NCBI RefSeq assembly: GCF_024679095.1 | Contig: NW_026112142.1 | Span: 840,278 to 904,277 of the forward strand | From: Eriocheir sinensis | Lineage: Eukaryota > Arthropoda > Malacostraca > Decapoda > Varunidae | Direction: 5' to 3' | DNA length: 64,000 nucleotides | In this document: positions 1 to 10,133 of the stretch, piece by piece | Layout of the letters: each line of letters starts with the position of its first letter | How positions within the stretch are numbered: position 1 is the first letter of the stretch | Made by a program: the position numbers and the translations under genes | The notes under the pieces: generated by a model | Database searches by the model: none | Seen by the model: the letters and a program-made list of their open reading frames with translations, nothing else | What the model was told of the DNA's origin: nothing

Positions 1-174
1 TGAGGATAAAGAAAGGGATTAGGATGAAATAGGAGAGGAGCACAGATGGGAAAATGGCAATAATGATAATGGTAATGATGATAATGGTAAGGAAAGTAAT
101 GATGAAAGAAAAGCCTATTGAGAAGAAAGCTAAAAAAATAAAGAAATAAAATAGAGGGGTCTGGAAGGGCTACA

Positions 175-396
175 TTAACCCGGTAGCAGCAATGGGCCAA
201 ATTTGTGGCTTTACAGTGTAGCAGCAACGGGCCAAATTTGTGCCATAATATAAACCCCCAAAATAGATGATACATAATCTGATCACAAACGCTTTGATAT
301 ATATTATGAAATGGTTTGTGTGAGGGGTGATTTTTTCTCATTTTTCTCGCTTGGTGGGACCATTAAGAAACCTGATTCCCGCTGCTACCGGGTTAA
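175..396 (+). mobile_element. piggyBac-like MITE family 1, copy 1
   Basis: Starts TTAACCCGGTAGCAGC and ends GCTGCTACCGGGTTAA, giving inverted ends with TTAA at both borders, as in piggyBac insertions. It carries two 35-bp units (GGGCCAAATTTGTGGCTTTA) and an AT-rich core. No ORF. Confidence 0.8.
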
Positions 397-1479
397 GAAT
401 GTCATACCTGAAGAATCGTCTGAAAATGGAGACTGCCGGGCCGAGGAGGTGTGGGTCTTGCCGAGGTTGGTCACCAGGTCACAGCCCACATCTGAAGAAC
501 AATGAGGACACATGAAGTTCTGGTCCTCACAATCTGACGCACACCCAATGCCTCAGATACACATAAAATAGTGCAGTAAGGAGAGGAAACACTCAACAGG
601 GAAAAGGGGATCAAGTTGCAAGTTATAATATAGTTCTGGTCCTCATGGTTTGGTGCACACCCAATGCCTCAAGTACAAATAAACACAGGCCAGTAATGAG
701 AGGAGACACAAAAAAAAGGAAAAGACCCCAATTCTCCCCAAGCCTTTGAATAAATTACTCCTAAATTGGTGACCTGGCCATCTCACTCTTAAGGCAGTGA
801 GGTTCCCCAACATCACACTTGACATTTAATTTCTTAGGTGATTCATCAAAAGTTGAGTGTAGAAATCTCTGGAGACAAACACTGACGATCTCAGGGCAAG
901 AATCACAGCTGCCATTGAAAGCATGGAAGTGTTGCAGTGTACATGGCAGAACATAGAAAATATAAATTAGTATGATGACATTTCCATATATGTTTTGGCA
1001 GCTACTGCTCAGCATTCCCTTAGAAGGGTTGCCACAGCAGATGTGTAAACACATGCAGTGAAGAAGGGAAAATACTTAAAGCATCAAGCTGCCTGTGCTC
1101 CTTGTACTGCTCCAGGGCTGTGAGGTAACAGTGAACGGTGAGCTGATGCCTTCTGTAACGCACACCTTGGCAGGACTGCTGGGCATCACTAAAGTGGCTG
1201 TGTGTCAAACTACTAGCTATCACTTTAGTAAACAGGAAAATTAATCAAGGCCTTTTTTTTACCTTCATTCCCTGTGCATGCAAACTTTTGCTCTATGGGC
1301 CTATGACTCACTCCCCACAAGTCACCCCTGCTCACTGGGATGTATCTGTAAGAGACAACTCTTGGTGAGGCAGAGCACAGGGAGGCCAACAAGTCTTGTG
1401 CCCTGAGGGAAATGACTGACCCTGCCAAGACTTATTTCCAATGGTAAGGGAGCTGCTGTGGAGGACTGGACATTTCCAA
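397..1479. other. No gene recognised
   Basis: Only short ORFs without motifs. CTGGTCCTCA and TGCACACCCAATGCCTCA are repeated at about 510-560 and 633-680, so part is a short duplication. Confidence 0.6.
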
Positions 1480-2133
1480 ACCACTGGTCACTATGGTTAT
1501 GAAGTCGTCCAGCATTGGGGGTAGTACTGGCACTAGGGAAAAGGCCAATGTTGTACCAATATTTACAATGGGGGATAAATAAGCTGTGTTTAATTACCAG
1601 TTTAAAGTCAGTTGTAGGGAAATCATTTGTGTGTTACAGCTAGAAATATTCATGACCACCCAGACAAATACAATCAGATTACTGACTTCCAGCATGGGTT
1701 CACGAAGGGTAAATCTCATCTCACTAAACTAACTAACTAACTAACTAAAAAGTTGTTGTTTATGTGTCTCACTTTAAGTTGAGCATTAAAGACTTAAATA
1801 AAGTCAAAGCACATGGGACAGAGAGTTAAGGTTTGGGGTGGATCAGGAGGTGACTAAGAGACAAGACGCAGAGAGTTCAAGTAAACACAGATAAATCAGA
1901 CTGGGTGTGTGTTACTGATGGCAGCCCACAAGGTTTAGTTTTAGATCCATTGCTATTTACTATTTACATCAATGATCTTGACTGCAGTGCAACCAGTGAC
2001 ATCAGGAAGTTTGCGGATGACACATAAATAGGACGACTAATCAGTGACACTGGTATTGCAGGGCGACCTAAATGCACTGCACGAGTGTTCCCGTGAATGG
2101 ATGATGCAGTTCAACATGGAGATGCTGATAATT
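1480..2133 (+). pseudogene. CR1-like LINE reverse-transcriptase fragment
   Basis: Broken plus-strand frames give NVVPIFTMGDK, YNQITDFQHGFTKGKSHLTK and INDLDCSATSDIRKFADDT (FADD active site about 2010-2024), then LNALHECSREWMMQFNME. It is interrupted by the MITE at 2134. Confidence 0.7.
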
Positions 2134-2566
2134 TTAACCCGGTAGCAGCGACGGGCCAAATTTGTGGCTTTACTGTGCTGCAGCGACGGGCCAAATTTGT
2201 GGCTTTACTGTGTAGCAGCGACGGGCCAAATTTGTGGCTTTACTGTATAGCAGCGACGGGCCAAATTTGTGGCTTTACTGTGCAGCAGCAACGGGCCAAA
2301 TTTGTGGCTTTACTGTGCAGCAGCAACAGGCCAACTTTGTGGCTTTACTGTGTAGCAGCGACGGGCCAAATTTGTGGCTTTACTGTGCAGCAGCAACGGG
2401 CCAAATTTGTGCCATGATATAAACCTCCCAAAATAGATGATACATAATCTGATCACAAATGCTTTGATATATATTATGAAATGGTTTGTGTGAGGGGTAA
2501 TTTTTTCTCATTTTTTTCGCTTGGAGGGACCATTAAGAAACATGATCCCCGCTGCTGCTGGGTTAA
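2134..2566 (+). mobile_element. piggyBac-like MITE family 1, copy 2 (8 internal 35-bp units)
   Basis: TTAA-bordered, ends as in copy 1. The 5' internal 35-bp unit is repeated about eight times (2138-2412). The 106-codon ORF across the array is only translated repeat. It is inserted in a LINE RT fragment. Confidence 0.8.
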
Positions 2567-2717
2567 GTGTATGAAAAAATGCTCTTCCAAATAGTTCAAA
2601 CAAATAATGAAACCAAATCATGAAAACAAATAAATAAAACAAGTCTTGCTCACTCTAGGTATGTGTGAGCCCTGACATTCAACCCCCAAATAACTGTATT
2701 ACTGCCCTGAACCACAC

Positions 2718-2890
2718 ATTTTTTTTTTTTAAACAGCAGGGGAGGCAGCTCAAGGTCAAAAAACAAAAACAGCAACAAAAAGGCCTGCTATATGTACACT
2801 GCTTCGACAAAAGAAAAAAAAAAAAAACGAGAGGCCAGAAGCGAGGTCAATTTTGGGTGGATAGGGGTCTTGATACTCTCCACTTGAAAG
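2718..2890 (-). mobile_element. Short LINE 3' tail
   Basis: T-run, then GGCAGCTCAAGGTC, then GAGGCCAGAAGCGAGGTCAA: the 3' UTR of the 3.3-kb LINE family. Confidence 0.65.
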
Positions 2891-3118
2891 AGCTCAATGC
2901 AAAATAGTCTTGGGCTGTATTTCTATGGGCATCAGCAACTGGCAGTGCAGAAGTAATCCTAGTTGTATATTTGCCACTGGTTAGACCCTTCCTGGATAAG
3001 ACTGCTCAATTTTGGTGCCCCTATTAAAGAGAGAATACAGTTCCTTTAAATTAGTACAGAGGAGAGACTAAAGTGATCCAAGGACATAGAAACGAGCTGT
3101 ACAGGGTGACTGAAAAAC
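2890..3118 (+). pseudogene. CR1-like LINE RT C-terminal fragment
   Basis: A plus-strand frame resembling the conserved LVRPxLDYxxQFWxPY segment (PLVRPFLDKTAQFWCPY), with stops. Probably the continuation of the 1480-2133 fragment beyond the MITE and a LINE tail. Confidence 0.6.
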
Positions 3119-4776
3119 TTAACCTGGTAGCAGCGACGGGCCAAATTTGTGGCCTTACTGTGTAGCAGCGATGAGCCAAATTTGTGGCTTTACTGTGTAG
3201 CAGTGATGGGCCAAATTTGTGGCTTTACCATGTAGAAGCGACGGGCCAAATTTGTGGCTTTACTGTGTAGCAGTGATGGGCCAAATTTGTGGCTTTACTG
3301 TGTAGCAGTGATGGGCCAAATTTGTGGCTTTACTGTGTAGCAGCGACGGGCCAAATTTGTGGCTTTACCATGTAGCAGCGATGGTCCAAATTTGTGGCTT
3401 TACTGTGTAGCAGTGATGGGCCAAATTTGTGGCTTTACTGTGTAGCAGTGATGGGCCAAATTTGTGGCTTTACCGTGTAGCAGTGATGGGCCAAATTTGT
3501 GGCTTTACCATGTAGCAGCGACGGGCCAAATTTGTGGCTTTACTGTGTAGCAGTGATGGGCCAAATTTGTGGCTTTACTGTGTAGCAGTGATGGGCCAAA
3601 TTTGTGGCTTTACTGTGTAGCAGCGACGGGCCAAATTTGTGGCTTTACCATGTAGCAGCGATGGTCCAAATTTGTGGCTTTACTGTGTAGCAGTGATGGG
3701 CCAAATTTGTGGCTTTACTGTGTAGCAGTGATGGGCCAAATTTGTGGCTTTACCGTGTAGCAGCGATGGGCCAAATTTGTGGCTTTACTGTGTAGCAGTG
3801 ATGGGCCAAATTTGTGGCTTTACTGTGTAGCAGTGATGGGCCAAATTTGTGGCTTTACCATGTAGCAGCGATGGGCCAAATTTGTGGCTTTACCATGTAG
3901 CAGCGATGGGCCAAATTTGTGGCTTTACTGTGTAGCAGCGACGGGCCAAATTTGTGGCTTTACCGTGTAGCAGTGATGGGCCAAATTTGTGGCTTTACTG
4001 TGTAGCAGCGATGGGCCAAATTTGTGGCTTTACTGTGTAGCAGCGACGGGCCAAATTTGTGGCTTTACCGTGTAGCACTGATGGGCCAAATTTGTGGCTT
4101 TACCGTGTAGCAGCGACGGGCCAAATTTGTGGCTTTACCGTGTAGCAGTGACGAGCCAAATTTGTGGCTTTACCGTGTAGCAGTGATGGGCCAAATTTGT
4201 GGCTTTACTGTGTAGCAGCGACGGGCCAAATTTGTGGCTTTACCATGTAGCAGCGATGGTCCAAATTTGTGGCTTTACTGTGTAGCAGTGATGGGCCAAA
4301 TTTGTGGCTTTACTGTGTAGCAGCGATGGGCCAAATTTGTGGCTTTACCATGTAGCAGCGATGGGCCAAATTTGTGGCTTTACCATGTAGCAGCGATGGG
4401 CCAAATTTGTGGCTTTACTGTGTAGCAGCGACGGGCCAAATTTGTGGCTTTACCGTGTAGCAGTGATGGGCCAAATTTGTGGCTTTACTGTGTAGCAGTG
4501 ATGGGCCAAATTTGTGGCTTTACCGTGTAGCAGCGACGGGCCAAATTTGTGGCTTTACCGTGTAGCAGTGACGAGCCAAATTTGTGGCTTTACCGTGTAG
4601 CAGTGATGGGCCAAATTTGTACCATGATTTAAACCCCCCAAAATAGATGATCCACACACTGGTCACAAATGCTTTGATATATATTATGAAATGGTTTGTG
4701 TGAGTGATGATTTTTTCTCATTTTTCTCGCTTAGAGGGACCATTAAGAAACATGATCCCTGCTGCTACTGGGTTAA
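3119..4776 (+). mobile_element. piggyBac-like MITE family 1, copy 3, with a 35-bp satellite array
   Basis: TTAA at 3119-3122 and 4773-4776 with the same ends as the other copies. Between about 3125 and 4630 the 35-bp unit occurs about 43 times; variants alternate between CGACGGG/TGATGGG and ACTGT/ACCAT/ACCGT. The remaining 145 bp match the normal core of the MITE. Confidence 0.82.
3125..4630 (+). repeat. 35-bp satellite, about 43 copies
   Basis: Unit beginning GTAGCAGCGATGGGCCAAAT and ending GGCTTTACCAT. It is derived from the terminal and subterminal part of the MITE. Blocks of several units recur in the same order, suggesting higher-order duplication. Confidence 0.9.
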
Positions 4777-6260
4777 CATATTCTCCGGAAAGCCCTAGAC
4801 TGTGAGGTGATTTATTATAAGTTTTTAGACGGGCTACAGGGATGAATATTGGCAATTTAGTAACCTTCTCTGACTTAATGAAAGCCTAAAATCACTTAAT
4901 TAACTTGTATGGGGTAAGATTAAAAAGCTTATATTCTCTGGAAAGCCGTAGACTGTGAGGTGATTGATTAGAAGTTCTCAGTTGGGTTGCAGAGATTAAT
5001 AAGGGACTTAATGAAAGCCTAAAACCACTTAACTTGTACAGGATGACTAAAAAAAAAAAAAAAAAAATTAACTTACATATTATGGAAAGCCATAGACTGT
5101 GACGTGCTTTATTATAAGTTTTCAGATGGGTTGTAGGGATTAATAAGGGCAATTTAGTAACCTTGCCTGACTTACCAAAAGCCTAATTCACTTCACTTGT
5201 ACGGGGGGGACTAAAAAAAAATCAACATATTCTCCGGAATACTGTAGACGGTGAGGTGCTTTATTATAAGTTTTCAGGTGGGTTACAGGGATTAACCTGG
5301 TAGCAGCGACGGGCCAAATTTGTGCCATGATATAAACCCCCCAAAATAGATGATACATAAACTGATCACAAATGCTTTGATATATATTATGAAATGGTTT
5401 GTGTGAGTGATGATTTTTTCTCATTTTTCTCGCTTTGAGGGACCATTAAAAAACATGATCCCCGCTGCTACTGAGTTAATAATTACTGAAAGCCAAATTT
5501 ACTTCACTCATATGAGGTGACTATAAACCCTCAAATTATATTCTCCAGAGAGCTGTATAGACTGTGAGGTGATTTATTATAAATTCTCAGATGGGTTATA
5601 GGGATGAATAAAGGCAATTTAGTAACCTTGCCTGACTTAACGAAAGCCAAATTCACTTCACTTGTACGGGGTAAAAAAAAAAAAAAAAAAAAAAAAACAT
5701 TCTCTGGAAAGCTGTAGACTGTGAGGTGATTTATTATAAATTCTCAGATGGGTTATAGGGATGAATAAAGGCAATTTAGTAACCTTGCCTGACTTATTGA
5801 AAGCCCAAAATCACTTAACTCGTATGGGGTGAGATTAAAAGGCTTATATTCTCTGGAAAGCCGTAGACTGTGAGGTGATTTATTAGAAGTTTCCAAATGG
5901 GTTATAGGGATGAATATTGGCAATTTAGTAACCTTGCCAGACTTAACGAAAGCCAAATTCACTTAACTCGTATGGAGTAAGATTAAAAAGCTTAGGTATA
6001 TTCTCTGGAAAGCCCTAGACTATGAGGTGCTTTATTAGGAGTTCTCAGATGGGTTACAGGGATGAATAAGGGCAATTTAGTAACCTTGCCTGACTTAATG
6101 AGAGCTTAAAATCGCTTCACTTGTACAGGGTGACTAAAAAAACCTTAACTTACATATTCCGGAAAGCCGTAGACTGTGAGGTGATTTATTATAAGTTCTC
6201 AGTTGGGTTATAGGGATTAATAAGGGCAATTTAGTAACCTTGCCTGACTTTCCTAAGGCC
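4777..6260. repeat. Tandem array, about 150-bp unit, 9 copies
   Basis: The landmark GTAGACTGTGAGGTG recurs at about 4801, 4953, 5099, 5250, 5573, 5720, 5870, 6021 and 6174. A 188-bp MITE (5292-5479) interrupts one copy. No coding potential beyond short shadows. Confidence 0.85.
5292..5479 (+). mobile_element. piggyBac-like MITE family 1, copy 4 (single unit)
   Basis: TTAA at both ends, only one 35-bp unit, so it probably shows the basic 188-bp form. It is inserted in one copy of a 150-bp tandem array. Confidence 0.8.
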
Positions 6261-6447
6261 AAAAATCACTTCATTCAGGCAGCTGCTTCCCATCAATCAT
6301 GTACCTCCCTCTCCTGTCACCTCTCTTACACCCTCCTTCCCCTCCTCTTCCATCACAGCACTCATTCATTCCCACCCTGCCATACAAAACTGTACAGTAC
6401 CTCAGAACTCAGCACGGTACAGCACCTCATTGGAAGCGAGGGAGCAG

Positions 6448-6592
6448 ATGACAATAGGATTTTTTTACAAAGGAGGCAGCACAAGGGTAAAAATACAAAA
6501 AGAGCAACAAAAAAGCTTGCTATACGCTGCTTTAGCAAATGAAAGCAGAACGAGAGGCCAAAGGAGAAGTCAATTTGAAGTGGAGAGGTGTC
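6448..6592 (-). mobile_element. Short LINE 3' tail
   Basis: Same tail (AAAGGAGGCAGCACAAGGGT, GCAAATGAAAGCAGAACGAG, GAGAGGTGTC), ending at the TTAA of the family-2 MITE. Confidence 0.6.
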
Positions 6593-7341
6593 TTAACCTG
6601 TCCGCTGCGATTGGCACAGATTTTGCCCTCACTGGTTGCCTGGTATCATATACATCCCTTCACTGGTAGCCTGGTGACATATGGTCCCAGGTCTTTCTCT
6701 GCCTCTGTGGTGGATAGTGGAGTGTTTCCCATGTGGTATTGGTGTGCTGGATATCCCTTCATTGGTAGCCTGGTAACATACAGTCCCAGGTCTTTCTCTG
6801 GCTCTGTGGTGGATAGTGGAGTGTTTCCCATGTGGTATTGGTGTGCTGAATATCCCTTCATTGGTAGCCTGGTAACATATAGTCCCAGGTCTTTCTCTGA
6901 CTCTGAGGTGGATAGTGGAGTATCTCCCATATGGTATCGGTGTGCTGGATATCCCTTCATTTGGTAACATATAGTTCCAGGTCTTTCTCTGGCTCTGTGG
7001 TGGATAGTGGAGTATTCCCCATATGGTATCGGTGTGCTGGATATCCCTTCATTTGGTAACATATAGTCCCAGGTCTTTCTCTGGCTCTGTGGTGGATAGT
7101 GGAGTATTTCCCATATGGTATCGGTGTGCTGGATATCCCTTCATTTGGTAACATATAGTCCCAGGTCTTTCTCTGCCTCTGTGGTGGATAGTGGAGTGTT
7201 TCCCATGTGGTATTGATATGCTTCCCCTCCCAAGGTGCATGACTTTACATTTTTCTTCACTGAATTGTAGCAGCCACTTTTTGTTCCATTCCTGTAGCTT
7301 GGTGATGTCTTCTTGTAGGAAATCTGCAGTCAAGCAGTTAA
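6593..7341 (-). mobile_element. TTAA-bordered MITE family 2 carrying an amplified LINE RT segment
   Basis: TTAA at 6593-6596 (followed by CCTGTCCGCTGCG) and at 7338-7341. Read on the minus strand it encodes DITKLQEWNKKWLLQFSEEK and CKVMHLGRG, a LINE RT thumb segment, then about six tandem units of 91-99 bp encoding variants of YHMGNTPLSTTEAEKDLG. The long ORFs here are translated repeat units. Confidence 0.7.
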
Positions 7342-7837
7342 TACTCTGTGGCAGCCTTTAACTGCTCATGCATGTAAGTACCACCCAACAGTCTGGCACA
7401 TCGATCATCCACCACCGGGCTGCTCACCTCCAAACAGGCTGAGCGAACTTTTACTGTACGTCTTAATAACCTCAGTAGAGTCAGTACTGTTAATGCAGTG
7501 CTGAAATCTTACCTCATGACTTGACATTAAAGTTTCAGTATTGGATTAATAGTACTGAGGTTATGTTAGGTTATGCATATGCATGTTTGTATGTATAAAC
7601 TCTATATCAGGGGTTCTCAACTTGGTGTAAATCGTCCCAAGTGTGCTAATTTGATCTTTTCTGTTGGGCAATATTTATTTATTTTCTATTTTCTTATTTA
7701 TTTATTTATTCATTTATTGGCAACTGGGAGACAGAGGGTAACCAAGAAAATAAATCTCAGTAAAATCCTATCCATTGCATTAGGCTTCAATTCACTAGAG
7801 GCTCCATATGTTCTTCTCTGTCCTTTTTTATTCCTGC
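7342..7837. other. No gene recognised
   Basis: AT-rich sequence with a TTTATTTATT run at 7670-7715; no motif. Confidence 0.6.
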
Positions 7838-8235
7838 TATTTACCTCGGCCTAATATACCACATACAAGTTTATTAACAAGTTTTCAAAGTGTGGACGCT
7901 AAAATGTAATTGTGGAAGCCTGAGCAGCGAGGGGAGATGTATGAAGGGAGGTGTGTTCTATAACGTGTTTTTTTATTCCAGCCATTTACTTCTGCCTAAT
8001 ATACCACATACAAGTTTATTAACAAGTTTTCAAAGTGTGGACGCTAAAATGTAATTGTGGAAGCCTGAGCAGCGAGGGGAGATGTATGAAGGGAGGTGTG
8101 TTCTATAATGTGCTTTTTTATTCCAGCTATTTACTTCTGCCTAATATACCACATACAAGTTTATTAATAAGTTTTCAAAGTGTGGACGCTAAAATGTAAT
8201 TGTGGAAGCCTGAGCAGCGAGGGGAGATGAATGAC
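7838..8235. repeat. Tandem array, about 145-bp unit, 2.7 copies
   Basis: Units start near TATTTAC-TC-GCCTAATATACC at 7838, 7983 and 8130. Each contains TTTATT, that is AATAAA on the minus strand, just downstream of the Fat-like tail exon. Confidence 0.8.
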
Positions 8236-8320
8236 AGGAGGCATGGAAAATGGGGTTATGGGTAAACAATGGTTGGGACCCCCTGCTCCATATATTGCTC
8301 TATTTACAGAGCTATTTGAC

Positions 8321-8620
8321 TCACCCTTGATGGGCATGAAGTACATAGGAGTCGTTGAGGTTGTTGTGGTGGTCCCAGGACTTGTGGAGAGAGTCGGAGT
8401 CACTGTTGGAGGGCGGCGGAGGGGAGAGGTTGGGCGGCATGACCACGGGCTTTTTAAGGCTGTGGAGGAACTCGTGGGTGCATCGTGAAAGTGTCTCCAG
8501 CTCAAGACTCTCGTGTCCCGCAGCAGAGAGGTCCGCCAGGTGCTTGAGGGTGTTGAGAATGGCGGAGTCGTTGCCGCTGGGGGTGTAGGAGGCCAGGCGG
8601 GGGGGCAGCGGCGGCCCCTG
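8321..8620 (-). CDS. kug: Fat-like cytoplasmic-tail exon
   Basis: Acceptor GCCACACAG before CAGGGG. It encodes QGPPLPPRLASYTPSGNDSA, LNTLKHLADLSAAGHESLEL, a proline-rich KKPVVMPPNLSPPPPS and ending NDSYVLHAHQG. Then either an in-frame TGA at 8321-8323 ends the protein, or the overlapping donor CAAGG|GTGAGTCA (exon end 8325) splices to an exon not seen in the window. Fat-like tails are usually longer than the about 160 residues seen here, so splicing on is plausible. It joins in phase 0 to EADQ of the previous exon. Confidence 0.82.
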   Translation of the reverse strand, partial: QGPPLPPRLASYTPSGNDSAILNTLKHLADLSAAGHESLELETLSRCTHEFLHSLKKPVVMPPNLSPPPPSNSDSDSLHKSWDHHNNLNDSYVLHAHQG

Positions 8621-8824
8621 CTGTGTGGCACCAAGGCAACAAAAAGAAAACAACTCAAAAGTCTGTAAGAAACAAAACATCTAAGACTCTGACACCGTAG
8701 CACACAGAGGCTCAACAACATCCACAAAATGAAATATGGACTGAAAACATTCAAACTGCAGCCTGTAACTTGATGTCAAGGAAGTGAGTCTGCTAAAACT
8801 AACATGTACCAGTGTCTGTCTTAC

Positions 8825-9362
8825 CTGGTCTGCCTCCACATTGCAGATTTTGGAGTTTCTTTTGGGTGCGTCATTCGCCTTGAGGTCGTTCTTCACGTGG
8901 TGGTCCGTGAGCTTGACGCGGTTGTTCTGCTGGTGACGCTTGTGGCTCCACCGCCACCGCTGCCAGGCCCCCAGCAGCAGCACGGCCATCACGCACCCCA
9001 GGAACACGGCCAGGATGCACAGCAGCTCCTCCAGGGTGATGTTCAGGGAGGAGGACGGCTCTTCAGGCTTCCTAACGGCCTCTGTGCAGTATTCATCGGT
9101 AACATTGGAGGAACATATGCACTTGAACCCACCAAAGAAGTTGAGGCAGGTTCCCCCGCTCTGGCAAGGGTTGCGGGTACACTCATCAATGTCCAGCTGG
9201 CACATTGCACTGGTAAAGTGTTGGCACTTGCATATAGGCCCATCGGTACCCTCCTCACAGCGACCGCCATTCTGACAAGGGTTTGGGTTGCAGAAAATGC
9301 CATATTCACAACGTTTTCCACTCAGTTTTGATGACATTGACACTTATAGGTGTGGCCAACAA
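8825..9362 (-). CDS. kug: Fat-like large exon, distal part: EGFs, transmembrane helix, start of cytoplasmic tail
   Basis: Continuation of the exon broken by the LTR element. It starts with the second half of an EGF (GHTYKCQCHQN, then SGKRCEYG after a one-base frame change at the T run 9326-9329), then EGF NPNPCQNGGRCEEGTDGPIC and EGF TRNPCQSGGTCLNFFGGFKC. A transmembrane helix follows (ILAVFLGCVMAVLLLGAW, about 9030-8975) and then a basic stop-transfer WRWSHKRHQQNNR and the cytoplasmic KLTDHHVKNDLKANDAPKRN. Donor GACCAG|GTAAGAC. Joining the two halves restores six cysteines with normal EGF spacing. Confidence 0.9.
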
Positions 9363-9965
9363 TGTTAGCCTTTTTGTTAGCTGTTTTTTTTTGTGTTTTT
9401 GATTAAGGCGCGAACTGTTATCTCACGTGAGGTCCGGTATACCGTTGCCTGCTTTCACAAGTTGATTGTAGTAAGGTGAGATAACACAATAGCCTTTTTC
9501 GTTAAGTGATGTGTGGCCGAGCGGTAGCCGTTATAAGTTCACTTTAGTTCACTTTTGTTCTCTCTCTCAGGTTAATACAAATACCAAATGTATTTTAACT
9601 ATATTAACAGTTGTACTACATAAGGTTTACAGTTTACGTGAGCGAGACGCACGAAATCAGAGACAGCCACACCGCTGCAGGGCGCGGGGCGGCAGAGCAC
9701 CGCTCGCCTGCCCGTCACCCGTCTTCTCTCCCTTCTCCGCGTTGTTCGCCCGTTTTATTTGCTTGTAGTTCGTCCGGAAGGGTGTGGGTTCCGGTTGATG
9801 ACTGTTGATGAAAGTCATCATTTGCTGATCCTAGTGTCAGTTCATCACAGCTTCCCACGGCCAAAAGCACGACGTGTTGTTAGACATCCTGTTGTGCGAC
9901 ACCGACCGGGTGTCGCCACACGTACAGTCATACATACACATGTACATTATAATATACACATTACA
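9363..9965 (-). repeat. Left LTR (3' LTR in element orientation)
   Basis: Direct repeat partner of 13420-14021. TG...CA ends. A minus-strand AATAAA lies at 9754-9759. Confidence 0.88.
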
Positions 9966-10083
9966 TCGCTCGGTTCTCTAAAAGTCGCGACCTCGCGACT
10001 CACCCGACCTTTAAAAGCAGTGTACCTACCCATGTTACAGTCGCACAATGTGTACTAGTTAAACGAGGTCCTGTTATTGCATT

Positions 10084-10085
10084 AA

Positions 10086-10132
<47 letters not shown>
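10084..10132. repeat. (AT)n microsatellite in the LTR element
   Basis: About 22 AT units. Confidence 0.9.

Positions 10133-10133
<1 letters not shown>

Noticed and set aside
2097..2422. 106-codon plus-strand ORF
   Set aside because: Repeats the 35-bp satellite unit in frame; no independent coding evidence.
3125..4630. CRISPR-like or coding repeat array
   Set aside because: 35-bp units without spacers inside a TTAA-bordered MITE; ORFs are translated repeat.
6539..7154. Several overlapping ORFs with GISSTPIPYGKYSTIHH-type repeats
   Set aside because: Different frames of the same 91-99-bp tandem units; not genes.
8804..9331. 175-codon plus-strand ORF
   Set aside because: Antisense shadow of the Fat-like EGF/transmembrane exon, whose minus frame has clear EGF cysteines.
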